In this document: piece after piece, positions 44,411-55,057 of the stretch
Layout of the letters: each line of letters starts with the position of its first letter
How positions within the stretch are numbered: the stretch's first letter is position 1
Source of the DNA: Sternotherus odoratus
Taxonomy: Eukaryota; Chordata; Testudines; Kinosternidae
Assembly: GCA_032164245.1 (NCBI GenBank)
Contig: JAVMKO010000003.1
Coordinates: forward strand, 10,736,651 to 10,800,650
Length of the DNA: 64,000 nucleotides
Direction of reading: 5' to 3'
Made by a program: the position numbers and the translations under genes
Notes under the pieces: generated by a model
Databases searched by the model: none
What the model was told of the DNA's origin: nothing
The model's input: only the letters and a program-made list of their open reading frames with translations

Positions 44411-45529
44411 CTGCTCCCACAGAAGTCAATAGCAGCCGCTGGCCCATCATGAGGGCTAATAAAAATTAATTCCTGCTTCCTCAGAATGTAATGTCAATAA
44501 TTTAAATCCATCCAAGAGAGGATACTGAACACCACCAACAGTTAGCAAAATTGAACAGCCCCAGCTTGGAGTTGGGGAGAAGCAGAGAAATAAATCTGCA
44601 TACCAGCCAAAGTGATTTCTCTGAATGAACTTGAGCCCAGCAGTAGCATATAGGCACAAGCCTAAGAACAAAAACAGCATTGTCTTGGAATCCACAGTTC
44701 ATCTGGACAGTATTAGAGAAACACTCACTGAACATTTTGTGAGTGACATGTTGGAAAAGAATTGAACAAATTTACAGCAGTATTGGAATGTCCCAAACAC
44801 AGTAGCTCTAAACACAATGGAATAAGGAGGAAAACATCGTCCATTGGGTCAAATCAAATACTACTGGCAGCAATACAAATAGCAGTAGTGACTGTGCCAC
44901 TATCTCTGCATATCTGTATGTGAAAACGTCTGGCTGGACCTGAGTAGAACTGTGTGTACTATGCAACTCCAAATCCAAATGATATTTCTCATCCATCTCA
45001 GGGGAGATATTTCAGCTGTGCCTCTACCACATATTGGTCACCTCCAACCAGAACACTGTATAACTCATTGAAAGTTGGGTGAGGTTTATAAGACTTCTTT
45101 TGAATAGGATGCATGAAGGGGAAAGGTAAGAGTTAACAATACAAATGTTGGAGGTAGCAAATATCAGTGAAATAGGCACTCCGATACCATAGTGATAACC
45201 ACAGTTTAAAAATCTAGATAGCCAGAAATATCCAATGTCTCTGACACATCAATGATATTTATGGCTCAACTTTCATTTACACTCACTCTCTCAATTAGTA
45301 CATAAAGACATATAGACCAGATCTTAGTAACTCAACGGAAATGGGTGAAGCAGTATTGATCTGCACCAACTGAGGATCTAGCCCATAGGCATTTATATAG
45401 ATACAGGAGATACATCTCCGTTGTTTCTTCAACAGTAACAGTAGGTTTAGGAGTGAGGTTTAGATAGTTGACTTCAGCACACACGGCATATTAATTCTCC
45501 CTGTGCTTTACATTTTTAGAACACACTAT
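44411..45529. other. Unrecognised non-coding stretch
   Basis: Nothing recognised. Confidence 0.4.
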
Positions 45530-45835
45530 CTACATTAACTAATGAATTCCCACATCCTTGTGAGGAAGGTAGGTAAGAATTATTGTCCTCATCATGGATG
45601 CCAAACTAACGGCCCGTGTTAGTGAGTGTGATTCGAGTGAAGTCAATAGGCACTTTGTTAACATGGTGATGACTTTGGTGTACATACTCAGATTAGATAG
45701 ATGAGGACACGTGATAAATTCAGCTCAGAGAGGTAAAATGATCTTCCCAAGGTTGAACAAGGAATTAGTGGCAGAGATGGGGTTTCAGGCCTCCAAATCT
45801 AGGCTCGGTCCAATAGAGTGTGTTATTGCTCAGGT
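45530..45835 (-). repeat. MIR-type copy, antisense, interrupted
   Basis: tgtgctttacatttttagaa, tcctcatcatggatgcc, then after about 100 bp of other DNA tgaggacacgtgataaattc, cagctcagagaggtaaaatg, atcttcccaaggttgaac and cagagatggggtttcagg. This is antisense MIR with an insertion or expansion in the middle. Confidence 0.6.
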
Positions 45836-45977
45836 TGATTGTTAAGCACTCCCTTGATTTTTACAGAATCATGACCAATGGAGAGAGTCAAAAGCGCCCT
45901 GATATTTGCAGGCAGTATTTTCTTAGCAAGTTACCTATGAAAAGTTCACAATGATCCAATAAAGCCTCTCTCTCAGG

Positions 45978-46062
45978 ATCTGATTTTCCTCTCGCTTACA
46001 CCAGTCTGACTTCAACTGAGTTACTCCTGATTTTCGCCAGAGTGTGAGACAGAATCAGGCCC
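45978..46062. repeat. Palindromic TTACACC-type low-copy repeat, best copy
   Basis: ctgattttcctctcgcttac on the left mirrors gtgtgagacagaatcagg on the right. The centre is acaccagtctgacttcaact and gagttactcctgatttt. Confidence 0.5.
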
Positions 46063-47183
46063 TCAAGAATATCATGTTGTTATTAAGCTTGTTTTGTTTA
46101 ACCACCAAATAAAAGGATTTGGATATTAAAGCCAAGGACTTAGCAGGAATTTTTTTTAATGATTGGACAATTAAATGGATAACAAGGAAATCCAGAGTTG
46201 TTATACTAAGGATTAAAAACAAGAGGGTTTTTTTCCAAAGGGATATAAATCCTCCTCCTTCAGACCATAGCTCAATCTGTGACTAATGTAAATAACATCA
46301 CAGGGGTCTGGAAGAAGTTTTCCTCCTGGGCAGGTTATACAGTGACTGCCTACTCCAGGTATCTCACAACTTCCTTGGAAGCTCCTGGGAGCAGTTGCTG
46401 GCAGAGACAAGATACATAATGGACCATGAGAATCTGAGCTGGCACCTATGTTATTATGCCATGTTTTAGGACCAGGATCCCGAAGGGAGTCTTTTAGTCA
46501 TTGGAAATTCCCGGCTCTGCAATGCAACACACATTACTTGCTACTAACCTAGCAAGTCACAAAATATGGGATATTAATGTTGCAACATTTTTTACATGTG
46601 GAAAACCTACTTTTGCTTAATTTTTTAATGTATTAATTATTTCCTCTCCCCGCTTTCTCTGAGATCTTTCCAATTGGACTAATGGAACAGAAGGAACCAA
46701 GTTGAACAGGTGAAGGGTTTTAAACTATATTTCCCATGAGACTCTCATAGAGTTCAAAATAAATTATCTGTTCAACATATACCAATTCTGCAAGGCACCT
46801 TCAGATCAAAACTGGCTGACTTTCTGAAAGACATGCTTTAGTAATTGGGCTCAATTCTGGCTGGAATTCTATGGCCTGGGTGATACAGGAGATCAGACAA
46901 GATGATCTAATGTGCCCTGCTGGCCCTAAAAATCTATGAATCTATATAAAACCTGATCTAAAGCCCATTGAAAATTCTCCCATCAACTTCATTGGCTTTG
47001 ATAGTTGTTGGTCAGGCCCACAGAGAATACATTATCTTCTGAGGCGGGGAAAAATAAGATTTTCCTGGGTTCTTTTTTGGGATAACCTACCTAATTCAAT
47101 TGTGGTTTCACTGTAACAGAGTAATTCAGCCATTGCAAGCCCATGCCAATACAATTACAAATGCTTCACAACATAACATCACA
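46063..47183. other. Unrecognised; short CR1-like piece possible
   Basis: Bases 46880-46945 (gggtgatacaggagatcaga, caagatgatctaatg, tctatgaatct) resemble a decayed CR1-type 3' end on the plus strand. The rest is unrecognised. Confidence 0.4.
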
Positions 47184-47281
47184 GTGAGTGAGGTAATACC
47201 TTTCATTGGACCAACTTCTATTACCTCATCCATCTTGTCTCTCTGATAAACCGAGACCAACCTGGCTGCAACAACAATGCA
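47184..47281 (+). repeat. Second copy of the gtgaggtaa... PLE-like family
   Basis: gtgagtgaggtaataccttt, cattggaccaacttctatta, cctcatccatcttgtctctc and ccgagaccaacctggctgca, acaacaatgc share order and sequence with 14084-14255. Confidence 0.5.
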
Positions 47282-47694
47282 AAAAAATCACGATGTAACA
47301 TAACCTCTCTCTCCATCACCTGGGCAATACAGATATACCCAGAGAAGTACATTGAATCATTTCACCCACCAGAGAAATGCAGATATCTCTGGGCGTAACA
47401 TCGAACAACAACAGCACATTGCAGCTGGATGACATTTTTTTTCCAAATTTTGAAATTTCAAGTCTTTTTTTACATGTACATTTTCAGCAAAAATATTATT
47501 TTTAAATCAACTTCATTTAGAACAGAGTGGTGGAAAATACACGGTTCAATTGAAATTGCAAGTGAACATGCCCAAAGATCTTCCATGAGCACTTCAGTTT
47601 TACATCTTATTGGAAAGATGGCACCATGCTCCCATACTACTAGTCTAGGATATTGGTTCAAGTACTGAGTTGCAGGGAGGAGTTTTAGGCTTTG
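47282..47694. other. Unrecognised non-coding stretch
   Basis: AT-rich near 47435-47500. Nothing else recognised. Confidence 0.35.
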
Positions 47695-47697
47695 TCT

Positions 47698-47974
47698 ACA
47701 GTAGCACTTATGTCAGTAAAACTTTTGTTGGTCAAAAAACACCCCCCTGACCAAGGAAAGGTTTCATCGACAAAAGCGTCAGTGTCAACAGCACAATGTC
47801 AGTGGGAGATGCCCCCCTGACAACAGAGCTACTGCCACTCATTGGGGTGGCTTAATTATGCCAGCAGGAGAGATCTCTCCCGCCAGGACAGAGCGGCCAC
47901 ATGGGAGACTTTACAGTGGCACAGCTGTACCAATGCAGTTCTGTTGCTGTAAAGTCTGTAGTGTAGATACAGCC
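47698..47974. mobile_element. PIF/Harbinger-type MITE, 277 bp, TTA target site
   Basis: Ends are GGCTTTGTCTACAGTAG and, reversed, GGCTGTATCTACACTAC, with TTA at both flanks (47695-47697 and 47975-47977). Interior blocks (gtcagtgggagatgcccccc, ggcttaattatgccagcagg, gagagatctctcccgccagg) match the family at 2461-2696. Confidence 0.78.
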
Positions 47975-47977
47975 TTA

Positions 47978-49426
47978 TTTATCAAATTATCAGTACAACT
48001 TCTAACAGCACCTTGGATTTAACAGGGTTTCTTATCCACGTAGTGACCAGGCCTTACCTGGCTCAGCTTATATGAGGCAAACACAGTCTGGGGCAGGCAA
48101 TCAGAAGACGTAAGCATCTAGGGACCTTTCATGGGTCTTCCTCTCTAAGAGTCAGCTGAGCAATTATTTATTTTAAGATGAATCATTTCAGGTTTTTACA
48201 GCCAACAACACTTACAAATATTTTATTTCCACTGAGCAGTGAAGTCAGCCACTTACCCTTATTAAATGTCACACTGTGTTATTCCCCTTTTGGGTCCACA
48301 GTGAATTCAGCTTTACACCCACAGATCTTAAATAGATGCTATTGGTGTCTCATGTCTGCAAGATCCCTGATCACCAGCTGCAGCTGTAAGTCTGTGCGAG
48401 TGTGCTGGTTTGACTAGTCCTCGCTGGCTGATTCCAGCCTTGTGGTTTACGGGTTGCCTTTGTGGTTTACGAAAGGTCAGGCCCTGGATGACTCTAAATT
48501 TTCTTAAGTGGAATTCAAACACCACAGAAAAGTACGGGTTCAAAGCCATTGTCTGGGTGGTATGAATTCAGATTTGGTTATGTGTCCTAAGGATAGTGGC
48601 TTCCCTTTTCTTATGGGGTAATAATTAGACATGGGGGAGGGGGATCTCTCTATCTCTCTCTCTCACTGCAGTGGCCTCAAGAATGTTTTGTTTAGAGTCC
48701 AATAATGTGCCTTAAAATCTCAGGGCCATGTTAAACCTTGAACTGCCTTTTCAAGAAACAGGCGTCCCCTGAGGCTGATGCCAAGATGCTGATCCCTGCC
48801 ATTGGCATGATTCAGCTCCTGTAATTCTAACCCTCTTTTTAATGGCTTGCCGGCAGAGACTTTGCCTCAGCCATAATTCAAAATTGTGAGCAGATGAGTA
48901 GATTACGTACTTGAATGGCAGTCAATCATTACATCATCCTTCTACTGAAAATCACAGCGTTGGCTCTCCATATGACTTCACATCCACTTTAGGGTTTGGC
49001 TCCAGAGCTACTGGACTTACTCACTTGCTCCATCTTACCTAAAGGAGCTGGTTGTGCTCCTTAGACTTCCTCAGACTCGGAGATCAGTCATGCCGATTTA
49101 TGGATCATTCCAACATTCTGACTGAAGACAGAGGGTGTTGAAGCTCTTGACTCCTTCGATCCTATTTTGCGGAAGTCCCTTCAGCCTTCATCCAAAGAGG
49201 GTGGGGGTGGAACATAAAGCTGTTAACCTTTTCAAACACAGATAGAAACATTTTCTTAAAATAACAGCAGCTTGGCCTCAACAAGGGGAGACTGTCAGTT
49301 TTTCTCTCAATTGTGGAGCTCTGTGGGGTGTGATTGTTGTATAAATAAATAATTTTCTTGACAGGATAATCCATGTTGTGCCTGGCCAATTGGTTTCTTC
49401 AGGAAGATGAGATACTACAGTGATAG
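47978..49426. other. Unrecognised non-coding stretch
   Basis: A (CT)n run lies at 48647-48663. No gene or named repeat recognised. Confidence 0.4.
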
Positions 49427-49430
49427 GCAC

Positions 49431-49867
49431 TGTGACAGACCGCTCTCTCACCCCTCTCAGGAACACAGGCAGGAAACCCTTCTCTGCTCCAAACAGTGCT
49501 CTTTATTCACAGTGCAGGCCCCACCACCAATACATACAGCTTGTCCAGTCCTTCAGTATACAACTCACAGCTCCACAGACTCTGTATACTCCAGCTTACA
49601 GTTTGCAACTCTTGAATAGCTCAAACCCACAGCTCTGAATCACTCAAACCACACCACACTCTATACCATCCCCACCACACTGGGCTTGCTTCCTGGCAGG
49701 CCTTTTATCCCTCTGAGGCTGCCGCCAGGTGCAATCCCTCCAGGCTAATTGCCCTGCAGCCCAGGTGGCTGATTAGCCTTCTCTGCAAGGGAGGTTTGCA
49801 GGCTTCTGCTCCCTCTTAAAGGGCCGGCAGGGCTGGCTCAGGCACTCCTGGCCAGCACCCTGCCACA
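49431..49867 (-). repeat. Solo LTR, 437 bp
   Basis: It starts TGTGACAGACCGC and ends CCCTGCCACA, with GCAC on both flanks (49427-49430 and 49868-49871). On the minus strand a TATA-like GGATAAAAGG lies at 49701-49710 and an AATAAAG signal about 200 nt further on at 49501-49507, the order expected of a promoter then a polyadenylation site. No internal element remains, so it is a recombination product. Gypsy or ERV origin is not decided, since 4 bp is within range for several groups. Confidence 0.75.
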
Positions 49868-49871
49868 GCAC

Positions 49872-50744
49872 CAATATAATGACCTAGACAGACAAAGTTG
49901 ACCTACCCAATTAACTGTAGCTCCCACTGGAGTGGCTACAGTTGCTCTTTGTTTATCTTGTACAGCTAGGAGTGCAATTCGGGCTCTTAAATCCTCGTTT
50001 ACATCAAATTCTGACAGCTTAAGGGTACCTGAAAGTGGTGTTAAGGGGTCTTAGTGTAACTAATAATTCAAGCCTTGTAGTCTTTCCAAAGTTGGAGACT
50101 TCCACAACAGATGACCTTCCCCACCCTTAACTAAGCCAATGTGGGGCTGCTATCAAGACTCTTTACATATCTTTTGGTTCTGCAATGGTCATAGTTTTGG
50201 CCTATTATTCTCTTGGGTCTTTTTCACCCTGTGAATATTATTTGTTTGAGGCCTGATATATGATGAGCAACACATTTAGTCTCAATGATCAACAAGCTAC
50301 TCAGAGCTCTCTCTGGAGCAAGGTAAAAATAACATCAGATTGGCGATGGGTTCAGATCCAGCCCAGATGAAGGATGATGGGAAAAGGTTGCCATCTTATA
50401 GCTGTTTAACTTGGGTGATACATTATGAGTTGGTGGCCTCAACCAAGTCCCAAAAGGAGAGATGTTCACAAAAGCTAATCAGCACTCTCATTGGCTATCT
50501 CAGCAGATAGGTCAAGGCCTGAATAAGGAGTCATGACAACAGAGCTACCTTCTCTATCCTAGAAGGTGAGCCACTTTAGTTCAGGTCAGTCTCTCACTCC
50601 AGGTACTCTCACAAGCACTCAACCCTAAAGCTAAAGGAAAGAAAACCAACCAAACAAGGAAGTTAATGCAGTGACAGAAGCATCTCAGACCATCCCCCAC
50701 CCTGTGCCTTATAAGAGACACCTCTTTGGAGATGGTCAGTACTG
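49872..50744. other. Unrecognised non-coding stretch
   Basis: Nothing recognised. Confidence 0.35.
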
Positions 50745-50863
50745 CATGCAGCATTTTCTCTTAATACAACAGGATGTAAAAATGTTCTTCCCTGGACTTT
50801 CTTCAGTTCGTTCACATCTTTCCTGAAATGTGGCACCCAGAACTGGACACAATACTCCAGATG

Positions 50864-51198
50864 TCAAGAATCAGAGAGGTAGCCGTGTTAGTCTGGAATA
50901 GCAGAGGTAACAAAGTGCTGTGGCACCTTAAAGACTAACTATAAAGTTTTGAAGCATAAGCTTTCGTGGGCTAATACCCACTTCGTCGGATGCAAGCAGT
51001 GGAAGTGTCCAGAGGCTAGAAGAATAACCCACCCTCCCTGATCGGAGATAACAAGCTGGTTCAGCCTAATTGGACTAACCTTTTTACCTCCCACCTGGTT
51101 CTTGCCTACTTTTCTATATCTGCCTCTGGACATTTCCACTGCTTGCATCCGACGAAGTGGGTATTAGCCCACGAAAGCTTATGCTTCAAAACTTTATA
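50864..51198. mobile_element. PLE hairpin copy inserted into CR1, 13-bp target duplication
   Basis: The insert is flanked by an exact duplication aatactccagatg (50851-50863 and 51199-51211) that lies within the CR1 HLEYC codons. Arms 50941-51015 and 51123-51197 are 75-nt inverses with one mismatch, and carry gaagcataagctttcgtggg and cccacttcgtcggatgcaag. The 107-nt spacer is unique. The left side also begins agaatcagagaggtagccg as in 16081-16211. Confidence 0.82.
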
Positions 51199-51949
51199 AA
51201 TACTCCAGATGAGTCCTAATCAGCGCAGAGTAGCGCAGAAGAACTACTTCTCATGTCTTGCTTACAACACACCTGCTAATTAATCTCAGAATAATGTTCG
51301 CTGTTTTTTGTGACAGTGTTATACTGTCGACTCATAATTAGCTTGTGATCTGCTATGACCCCCAGGTCCTTTTCTGCAGTACTCCTTCCTAGGCCATCTT
51401 TTCCCATTTTGTACGTGTACAACTGACTGTTCCTTCCTGAGTACTCTGCATCTGTCCTTATTGAATTTCATCCTGTTTACTTCAGACCATTTCTCCAGGT
51501 TGTCCAGATCATTTTGAATTGTAATCCTGTCCTCCAAAGTACTTGTAACTCCTCCCAGCTTTGTATCATCTTCAGACTTTATAAGTATACTCTCTATCTA
51601 AACCACTGATGAAGGTATTGAACAGAACCAGTGCGGGACCCCACTTGATATTGCCTTTCATCTTGACTTTGAACTACTGATAACTACTCTCTGGGAACAG
51701 TTTTCCAACCAATTCTGCACCCATCTTATAGTAACTTAATCTAGGTTGAATTTCCCTAGTTTGTTTATGAGAAGGTCATGTGAGACAGTATCAAAAGTGT
51801 TATTGAAGTCAAGATATACTATATCTACTATGCCCCACCCATCCACAAGGCTTATTTCCCTGCCAAAGAAAGCTATTTGGTTGGTTTGAACAATTTGTTC
51901 TTGACAAATCCATGCTGACTGTTACTTATCACCTTATTATCTTCTAAGT

Positions 51950-52140
51950 CAGCGTTTCTCAAACTGGGGTCCACAAAGGTACTCCAGGGGGTCCTTGGGC
52001 CCCACTGATCAACTCCTCCCTCTCACTCTGTCTTCCAGAGGCTACTGAAGCAGAATCAGGAGATTTTAGGCGCAAAAAGTCTGGCTGCACAATGGGGCTA
52101 AGGCAGGCTCCCTACGTGGCCTGGCTCCGCACTGCTCCTG
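51950..52140. mobile_element. hAT-type element fragment
   Basis: It opens CAGCGTTTCTCAAACTGGGGTCC, an end I recognise from hAT non-autonomous elements, directly after CR1 sequence. The opposite end is missing. Nearby, aaagataattgct is duplicated (52141-52153 and 52162-52174), so the right junction is rearranged. Confidence 0.5.
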
Positions 52141-52536
52141 AAAGATAATTGCTGCTCCTTCAAAGATAATTGCTAATGGCTCAGATACCTCCACAGTCAG
52201 CTCCTTGCGTATTCTACGATGTACTTCATCAGGCCCTGGTTACTTGAAGACATCTAACTTGTCTAAGTAATGTTTAACTTGTTCTTTCCCTATTTTAGCC
52301 TATGATACTACCTCATTTTCACTGACTTTCACTATGTTTGCTATCCAACCACTACTAATTTCCACATTTTCTGTTATTGTTTCTCCCTCCTGATTGAGTA
52401 ATGGGCCTACCCTCTCCTTGGTCTTCCTCTTACTTCTAATGTATTTGTAGAATGTCTTCTTGTTACCCATTATGTCTCTAGCTAGTTTAATCTCTTTTTG
52501 TGTCTTGGCCTTTCTGATTTTGTCCCTACATACTGT

Positions 52537-52826
52537 TTGTTACCAAATGACAGAACAAGGAGTAATGGTCTCAAGTTGCAGTGGGGGAGGTTTAGGTTGG
52601 ATATTAGGGGGAAAAAATCATTGGGAGGGTGGTGAAGCACTGGAATGGGTTATCTAGGGAGGTGGTGGAATCTCCTTCCTTAGAAGTTTTTAAGGTCAAG
52701 CTTGACAAAGCCCTGGCTGGGATGATTTAGTTGGGGTTAGTCCTGCTTTGAGCAGGGGGTTGGACTAGATGACCTCCTGAGGTCCCTTCCAACCCTGATA
52801 TTCTATAATTCTATGATATTTGTGTT
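52537..52826 (+). mobile_element. Younger CR1 3' end inserted into the older CR1
   Basis: It runs from atgacagaacaaggagtaat through gttggactagatgacctcct, ccttccaaccctgatattct to the (attctatgat) tail ending at about 52820. It lies in opposite orientation to the host CR1 and is less decayed. In frame, it matches the ORF2 C-terminus and 3' UTR. Confidence 0.85.
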
Positions 52827-53745
52827 ATTTGTTTATATTCATACTTTGTCATTTGACCTACCTTCCACTTTTTGTAGGACTCTGTTTTAGATCATTGAAG
52901 ATCTCCTGGTTAAGCCAGGGTGGTCTCTTGCTATACTTCCTATCTTTCCTACGTTGTGGGATAGTTTACTCTTGTGCTCTTAATAATGTCTCTTTGAAAA
53001 ATTGCCACCTCTTTTGAACTGTTTTCCCCTTTGACTTGCTTCCCATGGGATCTTATCTACCAACTCCCTGAATTTACTAGTCTGCCTTTTTGAAATCCAT
53101 TATCTTTAGTGTGCTTTTTTCCCTCCGACCATTCCTAGAACCATGAACACTGCCATTTTATGATCACTCTCACCTCAGCTGCCTTCCACTTTCAAATTCT
53201 CAACCAATTCCAGCCTATTTATTAAAAGCAAATCTATAACAGCCTCTCCCCTAGTAGCTTTCTTCACTTTCAGAAATAAAAAATGGTCTCCAATACATTC
53301 CAAGAACTTGTTGGATAATCTGTGCCCTGCTGTGTTATTTTACCAACAGATGTCTGGGTAGTTGAAGTCCCCCATCACCACCATGTCCTGTGCTTTGCAT
53401 GATTTTGTTAGTTGTTTTAAAAAAGCCCCATTCACCTCTTCTTCCTGGTTAGGTGGTCTGTAGTAGACACCTACCATGACAACACCCTTGGTTTTTACCT
53501 CTTTTATTCTTACCCAGAGACTTTCAACAAGTTTGTCTCCTATTTTGATCTCAATCTCAGTCTAAGGGTGTATATTTTTAATATAAAAGACATCTCACTT
53601 TTCCCCCCGAGCAAGCTGTATCCTTCTGTACCAATACTCTAGTCATGCATATTATCCCACCAAGTCTCTGTAATGCCAACTATGTCATAGTCCTGCATGC
53701 ATCCAACAAAGTGGGTATTCACCCGCGAAAGCTTATACTCTAATA

Positions 53746-54822
53746 TGGGGTGGGGAACCTCCGCCCCCTGGGCCGTATACGGCCCGCCAAATCATTCGGT
53801 CTGGCCTGCAGGTGGGTCTCGAAAAACTCTGCGCCGTAGAGACGGCCGGACCAACGTGGCGGTGGGGGCAGAGCGGCATGGTGAGAGCTGTGAGGCGGCG
53901 GCAGCGGGCACTGCTATGGGGAAGGCGGCGGCGCCTCCCCCCTCACTGCAGGCCGGGTGCGGGGCTGGATGAATGGAGCGGGGAGCCAGCGGGCTGCGGC
54001 GGAGGGAGGGCCGGGGCCTGCGCGCCGGAAGTGAGCGGCCGGGGAGAGCCCGGTGGCGGGGCCAGGGCTGAGTCAGGCACTGGGGCGTGGGGAGAAGACG
54101 CGCCGCAGCTGCTGGCCAGGGACGCGCGGGGGCGGCTCCGCGCTGAGCGAAGGGCCCGGGAAGCGCCTGGGGGAGCCACCAGCGCCGCGTGGCCACCATT
54201 AGCCGGGCGGGGAAAGGAGGAGCTGTGAGGAGCCGATGGTCAAAGGGGTGGGGGGGGAGGCTGGGCTGGGGGGCAGGCAAGGGGGCGGTGAGGGGGGAGC
54301 CCAGGCTGGGCGGGCGGGGAGGGGGGCAGGAGACTAGGCTGGATGGGGTGGGTGAGGTGTGGGTGCGGGAGGGAAGGAGGTTTGGTGGGGGGGAGGCTGA
54401 GCTGGGCGGGTCGGGCATGAGGGGCAGGAGGCTGGGTTGGGAGTGGGAGGGGGGAGGAGGTTAGGTTCGGTGGGATGGGCCGGGCCAGGCGGGGGGGGGG
54501 AAGGGAAGGCGGTTAGATGGGGGGAGGCTGGGCGGGGGTAAAGGAAGATCACCCCCTACACCCAGGCTGACAGCGGGAGCTGACTGGGGCAGGCGGCAGG
54601 ACCCCGGCTGGCAAGGGGCCAGCGGGGGAAACCCCAAAGCAGTGCAGGGCTAAGCACTCCGTCTGCCACTGCTTTGGGGTTTCCCCCGCTGGCCCCTTGC
54701 CAGCTGGGGTCTCAGCTCCTGTTGCCAGCCTGGGCTTCCTCGGGGGAGAGGGGTGAGCGGCTCGCGAATGACATTATAAATATCCAAATGGCCCTTGGCA
54801 GAAAAAAGGTTCCCCACCCCTG
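53746..54822. mobile_element. Non-autonomous hAT-type element with GC-rich interior, 1,077 bp
   Basis: The 8-bp duplication ctctaata (53738-53745 and 54823-54830) flanks it. The left end is TGGGGTGGGGAACCTCC and the right end, reversed, CAGGGGTGGGGAACCTT, hAT-like apart from the first bases at the left. The interior from 53820 to 54240 is very rich in CpG, and 54240-54545 is a G-rich minisatellite-like stretch (gaggctgggctggggggcag, related units following). A long perfect hairpin lies at 54601-54710. No transposase-like frame is present. The 208-codon minus frame 53792-54418 reads the GC-rich DNA in one phase and has no domain. Confidence 0.78.
54601..54710. repeat. Perfect 38-bp inverted repeat (44 bp with one mismatch)
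   Basis: 54607-54644 is exactly complementary to 54667-54704 (arm starts gctggcaaggggccagcggg). With flanking bases the pairing extends to 54601-54644 with 54667-54710 and one mismatch. A 22-nt loop (54645-54666) lies between. It is inside the hAT-type element, near its right end. Confidence 0.9.
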
Positions 54823-55057
54823 CTCTAATACATCTGTTAGTCTATAAGGTGTCACAAGACTTGTTGTCGCTTTTATAGTTCTTGTAGTCAATTGTTCGAA
54901 GTAGTCTTGGCAAATCCAAATGCTAAAATTGATCTGTGAGCTGCAGTGCTTAAAGACTGTGTTAATGCCCTCATTCACTGTTATTTATGAACACCTCTTC
55001 CCATAGCTTTGACACCTGCAAAATCAGTAATAAAATACGACACTATACAGCTCCTTT

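Larger units (their letters stand above)
50745..53693 (-). mobile_element. Long CR1 LINE copy (EN to RT C-terminus), decayed and interrupted
   Basis: Read from right to left, decayed ORF2 motifs appear in the correct order. The endonuclease ITETWWD-like block is at about 53653-53680, VYYRPP-like at 53453-53476 and the GDFNYPDI-like block at 53351-53385. For RT, the YLDF...FDTVSHDLL block is at 51770-51830, DDTKLG at 51556-51588 and LDNLEKWSEVNRMKFNKDRC at 51440-51520. The HLEYCVQ-like block is split at 50840-50863 and 51199 onward. Three later insertions interrupt it: a PLE hairpin, an hAT-type piece and a younger CR1. Stops and shifts throughout make it inactive. About 2.1 kb of CR1 remains once the inserts are removed. 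Confidence 0.82.
53694..54890 (+). mobile_element. PLE fragment split by an hAT-type element
   Basis: Left half 53694-53745 (gcatccaacaaagtgggtat, acccgcgaaagcttatactc) and right half 54823-54890 (catctgttagtctataaggt, gtcacaagacttgttgtc) are consecutive parts of the PLE terminal family. The hAT-type insert lies between them. Confidence 0.65.

Noticed and set aside
49431..49867. Solo LTR as a second LTR of the Gmr1-like element
   Set aside because: Only the TGTGAC opening and a TATA-like box are similar. The bodies do not share blocks, so a different family is more likely.
53792..54418. 208-codon minus-strand frame, and a 138-codon plus-strand frame (53812-54228)
   Set aside because: Both read CpG-rich, stop-poor DNA inside the hAT-type element. 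Composition explains their length.
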